A stretch of 64,000 bases of DNA, taken from assembly GCF_013155375.1 (NCBI RefSeq), contig NZ_JABJQY010000002.1, positions 1 to 64,000 on the forward strand, read 5' to 3'. The translations under genes and the position numbers were made by a program. Shown here in pieces: positions 15,444 to 24,257 of this stretch. Within the stretch, counting starts at the first letter, position 1. The number at the start of each line of letters is the position of its first letter. Under the pieces are notes generated by a model that saw only the letters and a program-made list of their open reading frames with translations, was not told the origin of the DNA and did no database searches. The DNA is from Nocardioides sp. zg-1308 (GTDB lineage Bacteria > Actinomycetota > Actinomycetes > Propionibacteriales > Nocardioidaceae).

Positions 15444-16721
15444 TCAGAGCCAGTTCATCGGGTCGACGGCCTGGCCGTTGACCATCACGGTGAAGTGCAG
15501 GTGGCAGCCGGTGGACCACCCGGTGCTGCCCTCGTAGCCGATGACCTGGCCGCGCTCGACCTGGTCCCCCACCCCGACCGTGTAGCTGGTGGCGTGGTTG
15601 TAGATGCTCGCCACGCCGCGACCGGCCAGGGCGCCGTGGTCGACGACGAGGCGGTGACCGTAGACGTCGCTGATGTAGGACGACACGACCTTGCCCGACG
15701 CGGCGGCCCGCAGGGGCGTGCCGCAGCCGCCGGCGAAGTCCACGCCGTCGTGGAGGCCCCAGTAGTGGTAGATCGGGTGGGTGCGGTAGCCGAAGGGCGA
15801 GGTGACGTAGCCGTCGACGGGATAGGCCAGCACGCCGCCCGACGGCGCGCCGGGCGTCGCCGCGGCCTGGGACCGGGCCTGCGCGGCGCGCTGGCGGCGC
15901 AGCGCGGCCAGCGCCCTCTTGCGCAGCATCTCCTCGATCCGGGACTGCTCCCGCTCGAGCTCGCGCAGCTTGGCGAGGTCCTGCGCGCGCGCCTCGCGGG
16001 CGCCGACGCGGGCGTCGCGGCGCTCGAGGACGAGCGAGACGACCGAGTCCTTGGCCGCCTGCTGCTCGGCCTCGAGCTCCCGCATGAGCGCGAGGTGCTC
16101 GGCGGCCTCCGCACGCTTGGCCGCCACGTCGTCGCGGGCCGCGGAGACCTGCTCCTCCCGGACCTCGAGGAGCACCTCGGCGGCCTTGAGCTCGTCGTAC
16201 GCCCGCGCCTCCTGCCCGACGATGACGTCGCGCACGCCGTCGCGGCGGGTGAGCTCCTCGGTCGACTCGGCGTCGATGAGCGAGGAGAAGGCGATCAGCT
16301 CAGGGTCGCCCTCGGAGTACATGTCGGCGACGGTGCTGGCCACCTGCTGGCGCTGGACCTCCCGGTCGTCGCGGCCCTGCACCAGCGCGGCCTCGGCGGT
16401 GGCGAGCTCGGCCTCGGCCGTGGCGAGGGCGGCCTGCATCTCGGCGTCGCGCTCCTGGGCGACCTCGACCTTGCCGCGCGCGGTGGCGAGCCGGGTCTTG
16501 GCGTCGGCCAGCTGCGTCTGCGCGGCGTCGAGCCGCGCGGTGGCGCGGCGCAGGTCGGAGCTGGACTCGTCGAGGTCCTGGTGGGCACCGCGGAGCTCGC
16601 GCTCGACCTTGTTCTTCTTGTCCTTGAGGTCGTCGGCGTGCGCAGCGGAGACGCCCAGGGCCATGACCGCGACGAGTGCTGCGGCCATGCGTCGATGAGC
16701 GGTACGGGGGAAGTGACGCAC
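15444..16721 (-). CDS. Coiled-coil M23 peptidoglycan endopeptidase (EnvC-like)
   Basis: A 425-residue exported protein. An N-terminal signal segment (AALVAVMALGVSAAHA) precedes about 250 residues of heptad-like Ala/Glu/Arg coiled coil, then a LytM domain. Zinc ligands are visible in YWGLHDGVDFAGGCG (His and Asp) and TGCHLHFTVMV (HxH), so the enzyme looks catalytically complete, unlike activator-only EnvC. It lies downstream of ftsE and ftsX, whose complex in other bacteria activates such hydrolases across the membrane during division; the same pairing is inferred here. The start is GTG at 16721; a later ATG 33 bases in is possible. Confidence 0.9.
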   Translation of the reverse strand: MRHFPRTAHRRMAAALVAVMALGVSAAHADDLKDKKNKVERELRGAHQDLDESSSDLRRATARLDAAQTQLADAKTRLATARGKVEVAQERDAEMQAALATAEAELATAEAALVQGRDDREVQRQQVASTVADMYSEGDPELIAFSSLIDAESTEELTRRDGVRDVIVGQEARAYDELKAAEVLLEVREEQVSAARDDVAAKRAEAAEHLALMRELEAEQQAAKDSVVSLVLERRDARVGAREARAQDLAKLRELEREQSRIEEMLRKRALAALRRQRAAQARSQAAATPGAPSGGVLAYPVDGYVTSPFGYRTHPIYHYWGLHDGVDFAGGCGTPLRAAASGKVVSSYISDVYGHRLVVDHGALAGRGVASIYNHATSYTVGVGDQVERGQVIGYEGSTGWSTGCHLHFTVMVNGQAVDPMNWL

Positions 16722-16808
16722 CGGGGAAGCCTTTGCGTTGGAGAAGCGGGGAAGGTGCCTGCCCCGACGGCTCGACGAGGAAGACGCCTAGACGCTAACC
16801 CCCGGCGG

Positions 16809-17720
16809 TCAGACTTTGAGGTATTTGCGCGTCAGCACGAGTGTCGGGAGCAGGGTGAGCAGCGGACCGAGGATCGCGACCGCCCCGGCAGCCAACCAGA
16901 ACTCGTCCCACCCGATCCACGGGACGAACTTGAGCCGGTTCTGCGAGATCTCGTCGATGCCGAAGTACATGAAGCCCCACAGCGCCGCGCCGGCCAGTGC
17001 CACACCGATGAGGGCGGTGACGAGGGCCTCGAGGAGGAACGGCAGGGCGATGTAGAGCGTGGAGGCGCCCACCAGCCGCATGATGCCGATCTCCTTGCGT
17101 CGGGCGAAGGCGGCGAGGCGGATGGTGTTGGCCACCAGCAGGAGGGCGGCAAAGACGAGGAACGCCGCCGTGCCGAGCGCCACCCACTGCAGCATGTTGA
17201 TCGACTCGAGGATCGGCGCGACCTGCTCGCGCATGTCGCGGACCCGCGACACGCCGTCGAGCCCCTGCACGGCGCTGGTGATGCCCTCGTACTCCTCCGG
17301 GTCCTGCAGCGTGATCCAGATGGTCTGCGGCATGTCCTCCGCGGTGATCGCCGGGTTGTCGCCGGAGAACAGCTCGTTGCCGTAGAGCTCACGGGCCTTG
17401 TCGAGCGCCTGCTCGCTGGTCTCGAAGTGGAAGTCGGCGACCTCGGGGTTCTCCTCCACGACGGCGGAGATCTCGGTCTTCTGCGCGTCGGTCACGGCGT
17501 TGGGGCACACCGCGCTGCTGTCGTTGACCCGGCACAGGTAGACGGTGATCTGGAGCTGGTCGCCCCAGTGGTCCGCGGCCTTGGCTGCCTGCTGGTTGAA
17601 CAGGACGCCGATGCCGACCAGCGTCAGCGAGACGAACAGGGTCAGCACGACCGCCAGGTGCATGGACAGGTTGCGCCGCAGGCCCTGGCCGAGCTCGGAG
17701 TAGACGTAGCGAAGCTGCAT
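16809..17720 (-). CDS. ftsX: Cell division membrane protein FtsX
   Basis: A 303-residue FtsX: cytoplasmic N-terminus, first membrane helix (about residues 20-45), a large extracytoplasmic loop (50-170), then three helices with the FtsX/MacB core including ARRKEIGIMRLVGAS. The loop contains two cysteines (LCRVND, VCPN) that could form a disulfide, as in mycobacterial FtsX. It forms a complex with FtsE and should regulate the M23 peptidase encoded 87 bases downstream. The ATG at 17720 precedes QLRYVYSELGQGLRRN, the usual start region. Confidence 0.95.
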   Translation of the reverse strand: MQLRYVYSELGQGLRRNLSMHLAVVLTLFVSLTLVGIGVLFNQQAAKAADHWGDQLQITVYLCRVNDSSAVCPNAVTDAQKTEISAVVEENPEVADFHFETSEQALDKARELYGNELFSGDNPAITAEDMPQTIWITLQDPEEYEGITSAVQGLDGVSRVRDMREQVAPILESINMLQWVALGTAAFLVFAALLLVANTIRLAAFARRKEIGIMRLVGASTLYIALPFLLEALVTALIGVALAGAALWGFMYFGIDEISQNRLKFVPWIGWDEFWLAAGAVAILGPLLTLLPTLVLTRKYLKV

Positions 17721-17764
17721 GGAGGAGAGGCTCTCGATCTGTCGGGGAGATCCGGAGGTCCGGT

Positions 17765-17787
17765 GGCCCGACCGGGGAGGTCGGGCC
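17765..17787 (-). terminator. Hairpin in ftsE-ftsX gap
   Basis: A 9-bp perfect stem (GGCCCGACC/GGTCGGGCC) with a five-base loop sits directly after the ftsE stop, within the 74-base space before ftsX. It could be a partial terminator or an mRNA stability element adjusting ftsX relative to ftsE. Symmetry is directly seen; function is inferred. Confidence 0.5.
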
Positions 17788-17794
17788 GGGTGGA

Positions 17795-18484
17795 TCAGTT
17801 CTGGTGGCCGTAGACGCCCTGCGCCTGGTCGCGCACGACGTGGCCGTTGTCGAGCTCGATGACGCGCTTGCGCATCTGGTCGACGATGCCGGCGTCGTGG
17901 GTGGCCATCACGACCGTCGTGCCGGTGCGGTTGATGCGGTCGAGGAGCTTCATGATGCCGACCGACGTGGTCGGGTCGAGGTTGCCGGTCGGCTCGTCGG
18001 CGATGAGGATCATCGGCCGGTTGACGAAGGCCCGCGCCACGGCGACGCGCTGCTGCTCGCCCCCGGAGAGCTCGTCGGGCATCCGGTCGCCCTTGCCGCT
18101 GAGGCCGACCAGGTCGAGCGTCTCGGGCACGACGTCCTTGATCTCCTTGCGGGACTTGCCGATGACCTGGAGCGCGAAGGCGACGTTCTCGGTGACGGTC
18201 TTGTTGGGCAGCAGGCGGAAGTCCTGGAAGACGGTGCCGATGTCGCGGCGCAGCCGCGGGACCTTCCAGCTGGCGAGCCGGTTGATCTCCTTGCCGGCGA
18301 CGTAGACCCGGCCGGTGGTCGGGCGGTACTCGCGGAGCACGAGGCGCAGGAAGGTCGACTTGCCGGACCCCGAGGACCCCACGAGGAAGACGAACTCCCC
18401 CTTCTCGACGTCGACCGAGATGTTGTCGAGCGCGGGGTGCGGGTGGCCCGGATAGCTCTTGGTCACCTTCTCGAAGCGAATCAC
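17795..18484 (-). CDS. ftsE: Cell division ATP-binding protein FtsE
   Basis: A 229-residue ABC ATPase. Walker A is GSSGSGKST (about residues 37-45), the Q-loop [10 protein letters not shown], signature [14 protein letters not shown], Walker [14 protein letters not shown] and the H-loop [15 protein letters not shown] at the start and [13 protein letters not shown] at the end match FtsE. The GTG at 18484 gives the standard N-terminus; the frame further upstream is noncoding. It works with FtsX at the septum. Confidence 0.95.
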   Translation of the reverse strand: MIRFEKVTKSYPGHPHPALDNISVDVEKGEFVFLVGSSGSGKSTFLRLVLREYRPTTGRVYVAGKEINRLASWKVPRLRRDIGTVFQDFRLLPNKTVTENVAFALQVIGKSRKEIKDVVPETLDLVGLSGKGDRMPDELSGGEQQRVAVARAFVNRPMILIADEPTGNLDPTTSVGIMKLLDRINRTGTTVVMATHDAGIVDQMRKRVIELDNGHVVRDQAQGVYGHQN

Positions 18485-18546
18485 GGCGTCGAGGCTACGT
18501 GAGGGGTGTGCGGGTTCTCGAAACTCCGCGCCGCGCCGCAACCGGG

Positions 18547-18840
18547 TCAGCCCGGCATGGCATCCACCGCGTCCTTGGCCTCCTTGAGCCCGACGCCGGT
18601 GTGGTCGCGGTAGAGCTTGATCGCGTGGATCGTCTTGCCGGCCCTCCGTAGTGCCTGGACCTCGGCCATCCACGGCTCGGCCGGCACCGCCGCCGGCGTC
18701 CCCGCCGACCCGGCTGCGGCGAGCTGCGCCAACTGCGCCTCGAGGCGCGCGACCCGTCGCTCGAGCTCGGCGATCCGGGCGCGGTCCGCGTCGTTGCCGC
18801 TGCCGGGGCTGATGACCTCGGGCTTGCTGAAGAGTCCCAT
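18547..18840 (-). CDS. Coiled-coil protein with L7/L12 C-terminal-like domain
   Basis: A 97-residue protein. Residues 20-42 form a short leucine/alanine coiled coil ([19 protein letters not shown]), then a Pro/Ala linker, and residues 58-95 resemble the C-terminal domain of ribosomal protein L7/L12 ([20 protein letters not shown]...[12 protein letters not shown]), the part that contacts translational GTPases. The N-terminal dimerisation domain of real L7/L12 is absent. It lies between prfB and ftsE on the same strand. Whether it touches the ribosome is unknown. Confidence 0.7.
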   Translation of the reverse strand: MGLFSKPEVISPGSGNDADRARIAELERRVARLEAQLAQLAAAGSAGTPAAVPAEPWMAEVQALRRAGKTIHAIKLYRDHTGVGLKEAKDAVDAMPG

Positions 18841-18875
18841 GCCCCTGACCCTAGGGCCGTCCCCTGCTCGGGGGA

Positions 18876-19991
18876 TCAGGCGTCGACCTTCTCCGCCCCG
18901 CGGCGCCAGCGGATGCCGGCCTCCATGAAGTCGTCGAGGTCGCCGTCGAAGACCGCGCTGGGGTTGCCGGACTCGTGGCCGGTCCGCAGGTCCTTGACGA
19001 TCTGGTAGGGGTTGAGGACGTAGTTGCGCATCTGGTCGCCCCAGCTGGCCTGCACGTCGCCCTTGAGGTCCTTCTTGAGCGCGGCCTCCTCGGCCTTCTT
19101 CTGCGCGAGCAGCTTGGCCTTGAGGACGACCATCGCGGACGCCTTGTTCTGCAGCTGCGACTTCTCGTTCTGGCAGGACACGACGATGCCGGTCGGGATG
19201 TGGGTCAGCCGGACCGCGGAGTCGGTCGTGTTGACCGACTGGCCACCGGGGCCGCCGGAGCGGAAGACGTCGGTGCGGATGTCGTTCTCGTCGACCTCGA
19301 TCTCGTCGGTCTGCTCGAGCACCGGCACCACCTCGACGGCGGCGAAGGAGGTCTGGCGGCGGCCCTGGTTGTCGAACGGGCTGATCCGCACGAGGCGGTG
19401 GGTGCCGGCCTCGACGGAGAGGGTGCCGTAGGCGTAGGGCGCGTGGATGGCGAACTCGGCGGACTTGATGCCCGCCTCCTCGGCGTAGGACACGTCGTAG
19501 ACCTCGACGCCGTACTTGTGCTGCTCGGCCCAGCGCGTGTACATGCGCATGAGGGTCTCGGCGAAGTCGGCCGCGTCGACGCCGCCGGCGCCGGCGCGGA
19601 TGGTCACGATCGCCTCGCGCTCGTCGTACTCGCCGGACAGCAGGGTGCGGATCTCGAGGGACTCCACGGCCTTCTTGATGCGGCCGAGCTCGCGCTCGGA
19701 GTCGGCGAGCGAGTCGGCGTCGCCCTCCTCCTGGGCCATCTCGACCATCAGGCCGAGGTCCTCGATGCGGGACTCGAGGCCGTCGTAGCGATCGAGCTCG
19801 CCCTGGAGCGCGGAGAGGCGGCCCGTGACCCGCGTGGCGTTGGCCTGGTCGTCCCAGAGGTCGGGAGCGGCCACCTGCTCGGCGAGGTCGGCGATCTCGG
19901 TGCGCATCCGGGTGACGTCGAGGACGTGACCGATGGTCTTCATGGTCGCCTGGAGCTGCTTGATCTCTGCGTCGTAGTCGATGCCTGCCAC
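18876..19991 (-). CDS. prfB: Peptide chain release factor 2
   Basis: A 371-residue RF2: helical domain 1, the stop-codon recognition loop [15 protein letters not shown] (SPF, specific for UGA/UAA) and the catalytic GGQ loop [21 protein letters not shown]. The frame is continuous with no in-frame TGA near codon 26, so the autoregulatory +1 frameshift of many RF2 genes is absent. The GTG at 19991 gives [15 protein letters not shown]; no strong ribosome binding site is visible. It releases peptides at UGA, by far the most frequent stop in this window. Confidence 0.95.
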   Translation of the reverse strand: MAGIDYDAEIKQLQATMKTIGHVLDVTRMRTEIADLAEQVAAPDLWDDQANATRVTGRLSALQGELDRYDGLESRIEDLGLMVEMAQEEGDADSLADSERELGRIKKAVESLEIRTLLSGEYDEREAIVTIRAGAGGVDAADFAETLMRMYTRWAEQHKYGVEVYDVSYAEEAGIKSAEFAIHAPYAYGTLSVEAGTHRLVRISPFDNQGRRQTSFAAVEVVPVLEQTDEIEVDENDIRTDVFRSGGPGGQSVNTTDSAVRLTHIPTGIVVSCQNEKSQLQNKASAMVVLKAKLLAQKKAEEAALKKDLKGDVQASWGDQMRNYVLNPYQIVKDLRTGHESGNPSAVFDGDLDDFMEAGIRWRRGAEKVDA

Positions 19992-20002
19992 AAGAGCCAA
20001 CA

Positions 20003-22165
20003 CTACGGCCAAACGCCAGCCGGGGCCCGATCGCCGGTCCTCCGCCGGTCCGCGGGGCGCAGCGAGCCGACGGCGTCCCGGAGCGCGGCGCCCAGGGGCC
20101 CGGCGAGCGTGCGGGTCCAGGAGACGGAGAGGTGCGACTCGTCGCTGTAGGTCACCGTGCCCGAGACCACCAGCGGGCACCGGCCGTCCGCGCAGCTGAG
20201 GCGGTTGACGTCGACGTACGCCGCCCCGTGCGCGGTCGCGGTGGCCGCGGTGAAGGCGTTGGGCTCGGCCGGCCACCCGGTCGCGGACAGGTCGCACGAC
20301 CCGGCCACCGACCCGGGGGTGGTGAGGCAGGACTCGGGGTCGACCTCGTGCACCGGGATGTCGCCGAGCACCACGACCAGCGCACCGTCGCGGCGCAGCG
20401 AGTCGACGAGGTCGCCCACCCCGCGGGCCCACGTCTGCGCGTGGCTGAGCCCGGGCGCCGCCTGCATCCGCCACGACATGACGTCCGAGCTGAGCAGCAC
20501 CACGTCGGGGTCGAGGTCCCGGATGCGTTGCCGCGACCAGTCGCGCCACGCGTGGCAGGTGTGGAATTCCGCGCCGCCCCCGTCGAGGGTGCGGATCGGG
20601 TAGGGCGGGCAGCCGTACTTGACGTGCGGCACGACGCGGAGGCCCTCGGTGCGGCCGAGGCGGTCGATCGCCGGCAGCCACTGCCCGGCGCGCGAGTCGC
20701 CGTAGACGGCCACGGTCGTCCGGCCGTCCGGGTCGCCGACCGGGCAGATCCGCGAGCGCTCGACGGCGAGCGGCGAGTTGCACGGGTGGGCCAGGTGCCA
20801 CGAGTCGTAGGCCAGGCCCGGCAGGTTGCTCATCGGGAAGCGCAGGGCGTCGCCGCGCCGGGCCTCCTCGACCGCGCGCTCGACGAGGTCGTCCACGGAC
20901 CGCGGCTGCGGCAGCGGCGGCACCCGCCGGCCCCGTGGCCGGCTCGTGGCGGCCACGGGTGCCTCCTCGGCGACCAGCGGGGCCGGTCGCGCCGAGCCGA
21001 CGCCCATCCGGTCGGCGAGCTCCGCGTCGGCGTGCGCCACGGCGCCCGTGGTGGCGACCAGCACGGACGCCAGGGCCACGGGCCACATGACGAGCGCACG
21101 CGGGCCGCGGCCGACGAGCCGGCCGCGGCGGAACGGCTGCTCGACGAAGTGGTACGACGCCAGCGTCAGCGCCGCGGCGACCGCGAGGAGGACGAGCGTG
21201 CCGGTCGGGCCCTCGAGCGCGGTGACGTACGCAGCGCCGAGGACGAGCACTGGCCAGTGCCACAGGTAGAGGGAGTAGGACCGGTCACCCAGCCAGGTGA
21301 GCGGCCGGGAGGCGAGCAGGGCGCCGGTGGCCCCGGTGGATCCGCCGGTCCCGGCGGCGAGCAGGGCCGCGGTGCCCGCGACGGCGAGCGGGATGCGCCA
21401 CTCGGTGCCCGGCGCGGCCGCGGTGCCGACCGACACCGCGGCGGCGAGGACCGCGACCAGCCCGACGGCGCCCAGCGCCGTACGCAGGGGTCGGGACAGG
21501 CGGACCAGGGCCGGGGCAAGGACCGCGAGCAGTGCGCCGAGCCCGAGCTCCCACGCCCGTGCCGCCGAGGAGAAGTAGGCCTGCTGCGGGTCGGTGGCTC
21601 CCAGGTGCGCCCACCAGGCGAGCGACGCGAGGCAGGCGACGGTCAGCAGCGGCGCGACGTGGCGCATCAGGCGGCCGTCGACGAGGACGACCAGGCCGAG
21701 GAGCAGCGGCCACACGAGGTAGAACTGCTCCTCGACCGCCAGCGACCAGAAGTGCTGGAACGGCGAGACCGCCCGGTCGTCGTCGAAGTAGTCCTCCCCC
21801 GCCCCGGCGAGGTGCACGTTGGCCGCGAAGAACGCCGACCAGCGCGCGTCCTCGCCGACCTCGGCCACCTGCACCGGCGCCAGCCGGACCGCGCACCAGG
21901 CGGTCACGACGAGCAGCACCACGGTGGCCGCCGGCAGGATCCGCAGCGCGCGCCGGACGTAGAAGCCGGTGATCGAGATCCGGTCGCGCGCCGCCACCTC
22001 GCGCACCAGCAGCGAGGTGATCAGGAAGCCGGAGAGCACGAAGAAGACGTCCACGCCGACGAAGCCACCGGCGAGGAGACGGGCGCCGGCGTGGTCGGCG
22101 ACGACGAGCAGGACGGCGACCGCGCGCAGGCCCTGCACGTCGGGCCGGTGGTCGATGGCGGGCAT
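20003..22165 (-). CDS. Acyltransferase-3 / SGNH fusion (OafA-type O-acetylase)
   Basis: A 720-residue two-domain membrane enzyme. Residues about 5-360 form the acyltransferase-3 domain with ten or so hydrophobic helices ([62 protein letters not shown]). After a Pro/Arg linker an extracytoplasmic SGNH domain follows, with the nucleophile motif [10 protein letters not shown] and the C-terminal DESHLS Asp-His pair. Such proteins O-acetylate cell-wall or surface polysaccharides. The ATG at 22165 gives the usual short N-terminus; the frame is also open from 22201. Cysteines in the SGNH part probably form disulfides. Confidence 0.88.
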   Translation of the reverse strand: MPAIDHRPDVQGLRAVAVLLVVADHAGARLLAGGFVGVDVFFVLSGFLITSLLVREVAARDRISITGFYVRRALRILPAATVVLLVVTAWCAVRLAPVQVAEVGEDARWSAFFAANVHLAGAGEDYFDDDRAVSPFQHFWSLAVEEQFYLVWPLLLGLVVLVDGRLMRHVAPLLTVACLASLAWWAHLGATDPQQAYFSSAARAWELGLGALLAVLAPALVRLSRPLRTALGAVGLVAVLAAAVSVGTAAAPGTEWRIPLAVAGTAALLAAGTGGSTGATGALLASRPLTWLGDRSYSLYLWHWPVLVLGAAYVTALEGPTGTLVLLAVAAALTLASYHFVEQPFRRGRLVGRGPRALVMWPVALASVLVATTGAVAHADAELADRMGVGSARPAPLVAEEAPVAATSRPRGRRVPPLPQPRSVDDLVERAVEEARRGDALRFPMSNLPGLAYDSWHLAHPCNSPLAVERSRICPVGDPDGRTTVAVYGDSRAGQWLPAIDRLGRTEGLRVVPHVKYGCPPYPIRTLDGGGAEFHTCHAWRDWSRQRIRDLDPDVVLLSSDVMSWRMQAAPGLSHAQTWARGVGDLVDSLRRDGALVVVLGDIPVHEVDPESCLTTPGSVAGSCDLSATGWPAEPNAFTAATATAHGAAYVDVNRLSCADGRCPLVVSGTVTYSDESHLSVSWTRTLAGPLGAALRDAVGSLRPADRRRTGDRAPAGVWP

Positions 22166-22248
22166 GCGGCCACGCTCGTGCCGGGCCGGCGCCCGGGGCA
22201 TGGGGCGGGAGTCCCGGGGCCCCGGGACAACGCGTCAGTGTCGGCGGC

Positions 22249-23268
22249 TCAGAACTGCAGGGTGATGCGGCCGTTGCCGCCGCGGCCGACCGTGCCGGTG
22301 CCCGAGCCAGCGTTGCCGGCGCTGACGGGACCGGTCACCCCGGAGACCGCAGCGCCCGTCGTCCCGCCGGTGTAGCTCGACCCGGCGCCGCCGGCGCCGC
22401 CCGCATCGGCAACGGGCGTCCCCGCGGTCGCACGTGTGCCCCCGGAGCCGCCGCCGGCGTACCCGCCGCCGCCGCCGCCCGCGCCGGCGGTGCCGCGCTG
22501 GGCGCCGGAGCCACCGTTGCCGCCACCGTTGGCGCCCGTGCCGCGGTTGCCACCCGCCGCACCAACGGCGCCAGTCGCACCGCCGGTCCCGACAGATCCG
22601 GCGGCGCCACCCGTGGTGACACCGGTCGTAGCGCCGACCGCGCCTCCACCGCCGCCCGCGGTGAGGACAGCCGTTCCGGTCACGGTGGCGTCACCGCCGT
22701 TGCCAGCCGGGTTCGTCGACGTGCCGCCGACCCCGGGGGTGCCGACCGTCGCGGACGTGTTGACGGCTCCCTTGCCCCCGCCTCCGCCTGCGACGACGAC
22801 GGGCGCCGTGCCGAGGAGCACGGCACTGCCTCCTCCGCCACCTCCGGCGACGATCGCAGTGCCACGCCCGCCGTTACCTCCGGCGCCGAAGCCCGACCCG
22901 CCGACGCCTGCGGTCGCGGCTATGCCGTTGCCCTCGCCGCCGCCCGCGCCGACGATCACGGTGAGCGTCGTGCCACCAGGATTGGACGGGAGGGTGATCG
23001 TGCCGGTGACCCGACCACCGGAGCCTCCGGCGACGCCCCCACCGCCGCCACCGCCGCCGACGACCTCGAAGGCGATGCTCGTGTAGCCCGCCGGGATGGT
23101 GACCGAGAAGGTGCCAGGCGTGGTGAACGTCTGGGTGAAGCTGGCCGCGAAGGCGGGCGCCGCCGCGGCGACGGAGACGACGGGAACGCTCCAGGCGACG
23201 CCGCGCGTGAACGTGCGTCGGGTGAGCTCGCGGCGAGGGCTGTCGCCCGCCTCGTGCTGGTCGTCCAT
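22249..23268 (-). CDS. Tat-exported glycine-rich repetitive protein
   Basis: A 339-residue protein with a twin-arginine signal (RRELTRRTFTRGVAWS, then a hydrophobic run ending APAFA). The mature part starts with a beta-rich FTTPGTFSVTIPAGYTSIAFEVVG segment of the glycine-rich domain type, then about 250 residues that are nearly half glycine with Ala, Thr, Val and Ser, and ends in GRGGNGRITLQF. The layout recalls PE_PGRS-like or adhesive surface proteins but no catalytic motif is seen. An ATG at 23268 (GGGGA upstream) is used; a GTG immediately before it is equivalent. Its start is next to an unusually AT-rich upstream region with repeats. Confidence 0.75.
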   Translation of the reverse strand: MDDQHEAGDSPRRELTRRTFTRGVAWSVPVVSVAAAAPAFAASFTQTFTTPGTFSVTIPAGYTSIAFEVVGGGGGGGGVAGGSGGRVTGTITLPSNPGGTTLTVIVGAGGGEGNGIAATAGVGGSGFGAGGNGGRGTAIVAGGGGGGSAVLLGTAPVVVAGGGGGKGAVNTSATVGTPGVGGTSTNPAGNGGDATVTGTAVLTAGGGGGAVGATTGVTTGGAAGSVGTGGATGAVGAAGGNRGTGANGGGNGGSGAQRGTAGAGGGGGGYAGGGSGGTRATAGTPVADAGGAGGAGSSYTGGTTGAAVSGVTGPVSAGNAGSGTGTVGRGGNGRITLQF

Positions 23269-23285
23269 CACGGTCCCCGTTCGTC

Positions 23286-23330
23286 GATATCTACACGAAG
23301 GGTAAAGATATCAACAGTAGATCTACAACA
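23286..23330 (-). promoter_or_regulatory. AT-rich repeats upstream of glycine-rich protein gene
   Basis: Three related 11-mers on the plus strand, GATATCTACAC (23286), GATATCAACAG (23307) and GATCTACAACA (23320), lie 20-60 bases upstream of the start codon in the most AT-rich stretch of this part of the window. They may be operator half-sites overlapping the promoter; TTGATA and TAGATA on the minus strand could be poorly spaced -35 and -10 boxes (15 bases apart). The regulator is unknown. Confidence 0.45.
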
Positions 23331-23415
23331 CGGGCGCGATCCGGGAGCCTGTATCCCGGATCACGCCCGCGTCGGCATGGGTGTGCGTCAGACCGCGAAG
23401 GTCAGCCTGCGCCGG

Positions 23416-24198
23416 TCAGCCCGCGCAGAGCACCTCCGGCGTCGCCACCGCGGCCACCGCCGCCGGGGCCACGCTGGTGGAGAGGTCGAGCTTGAGCCGG
23501 AAGACGTCCTCGATGTCGATCACCTGGTCGGCCACGACCACGCCGACGGACAGCGCATGCGCGGCGAGGACGGCACCGTCGCCGGACACCGTGACGGCAC
23601 CGCTCGACCCGGTGGCGGAGTCGTCGGTCAGGGCGAAGGTCGCCCGCATCTCGGTGCACTTGCGACCGAGGGTGTACTCGACCGACGACGGGGCGCCGGA
23701 GGTGGTGGTCGCCAGGCTGGCGGTGAAGTACTCCGCACCGATGGTGACGCCCCGGGGCGTGATGTTCACCGACGGGCCGGGCGTGCGGAAGCCGAGCTTC
23801 TGCCACCGGTAGACCGTGACGTCCAGCGTCTCGCTGAAGCCCTTGGCGAAGCCGTTCGAGGCGGGCTTGAGGACGCGGTACTGCCGGGTGCCGGCCGTCG
23901 ACGGGTCGTCCTTGAGGACGTAGGTGCCGTTCTGCTTGATCTTCGCGGTGCCGGTGGCCTTCCACGACTTCTTCTTGCCGACCCGCTGCTGGAGCGTGAC
24001 CTTCTGGCCGGCGGCCTTCGGCGTGACGCGGCCGCGGACCTTGACCACGTCCTCCTTGCCGACGACCTCGGTCTTGTTGACGCTGGCGGTGACCTTGTAG
24101 CTCGCGGCCTTGGCCGGGGCGGCCTGCGCCGGCGTGGCCAGGGCCAGCGAGCCGGCGGCGAGAGCCGCAGCCGCGGCCCAGGTGGTGATGCGGTTCAT
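23416..24198 (-). CDS. Secreted protein with NPCBM-like C-terminus
   Basis: A 260-residue exported protein. The signal peptide (MNRITTWAAAAALAAGSLAL, cleaved near AQAAPA) is followed by an Ig-like beta domain (VTASVNKTEVVGKEDVVKVRGRVTPKAAGQKVTLQQ) found repeatedly in actinobacterial secreted proteins. The C-terminal 110 residues (AEYFTASLAT...LGRKCTEMRATFALTDDSATGSSGAVTVSGDG...) have the pattern of NPCBM/NEW2-type carbohydrate-binding modules. Two cysteines (KCTEM, VLCAG) may pair. The ATG at 24198 has GGAGGAAC upstream. It probably binds a surface polysaccharide; no enzyme activity is evident. Confidence 0.7.
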   Translation of the reverse strand: MNRITTWAAAAALAAGSLALATPAQAAPAKAASYKVTASVNKTEVVGKEDVVKVRGRVTPKAAGQKVTLQQRVGKKKSWKATGTAKIKQNGTYVLKDDPSTAGTRQYRVLKPASNGFAKGFSETLDVTVYRWQKLGFRTPGPSVNITPRGVTIGAEYFTASLATTTSGAPSSVEYTLGRKCTEMRATFALTDDSATGSSGAVTVSGDGAVLAAHALSVGVVVADQVIDIEDVFRLKLDLSTSVAPAAVAAVATPEVLCAG

Positions 24199-24257
24199 GG
24201 GAGTTCCTCCGTGTGCGTGAGGCCCTGAAGGCCTGTTCACCAAGGAGACTCAGCCGG

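Noticed and set aside
14772..17813. A 1013-codon plus-strand frame opposite smpB, M23 peptidase and ftsX
   Set aside because: All three minus-strand genes are clear and conserved; the antisense translation has no recognisable fold.
18876..19991. Programmed +1 frameshift in prfB
   Set aside because: I looked for an in-frame TGA and slippery CTT TGA near codon 26; the reading frame is continuous.
22436..23086. Tandem DNA repeat or CRISPR-like array in the glycine-rich region
   Set aside because: The repetition follows GGC/GGN glycine codons in a real reading frame and has no equal-length repeat/spacer structure.
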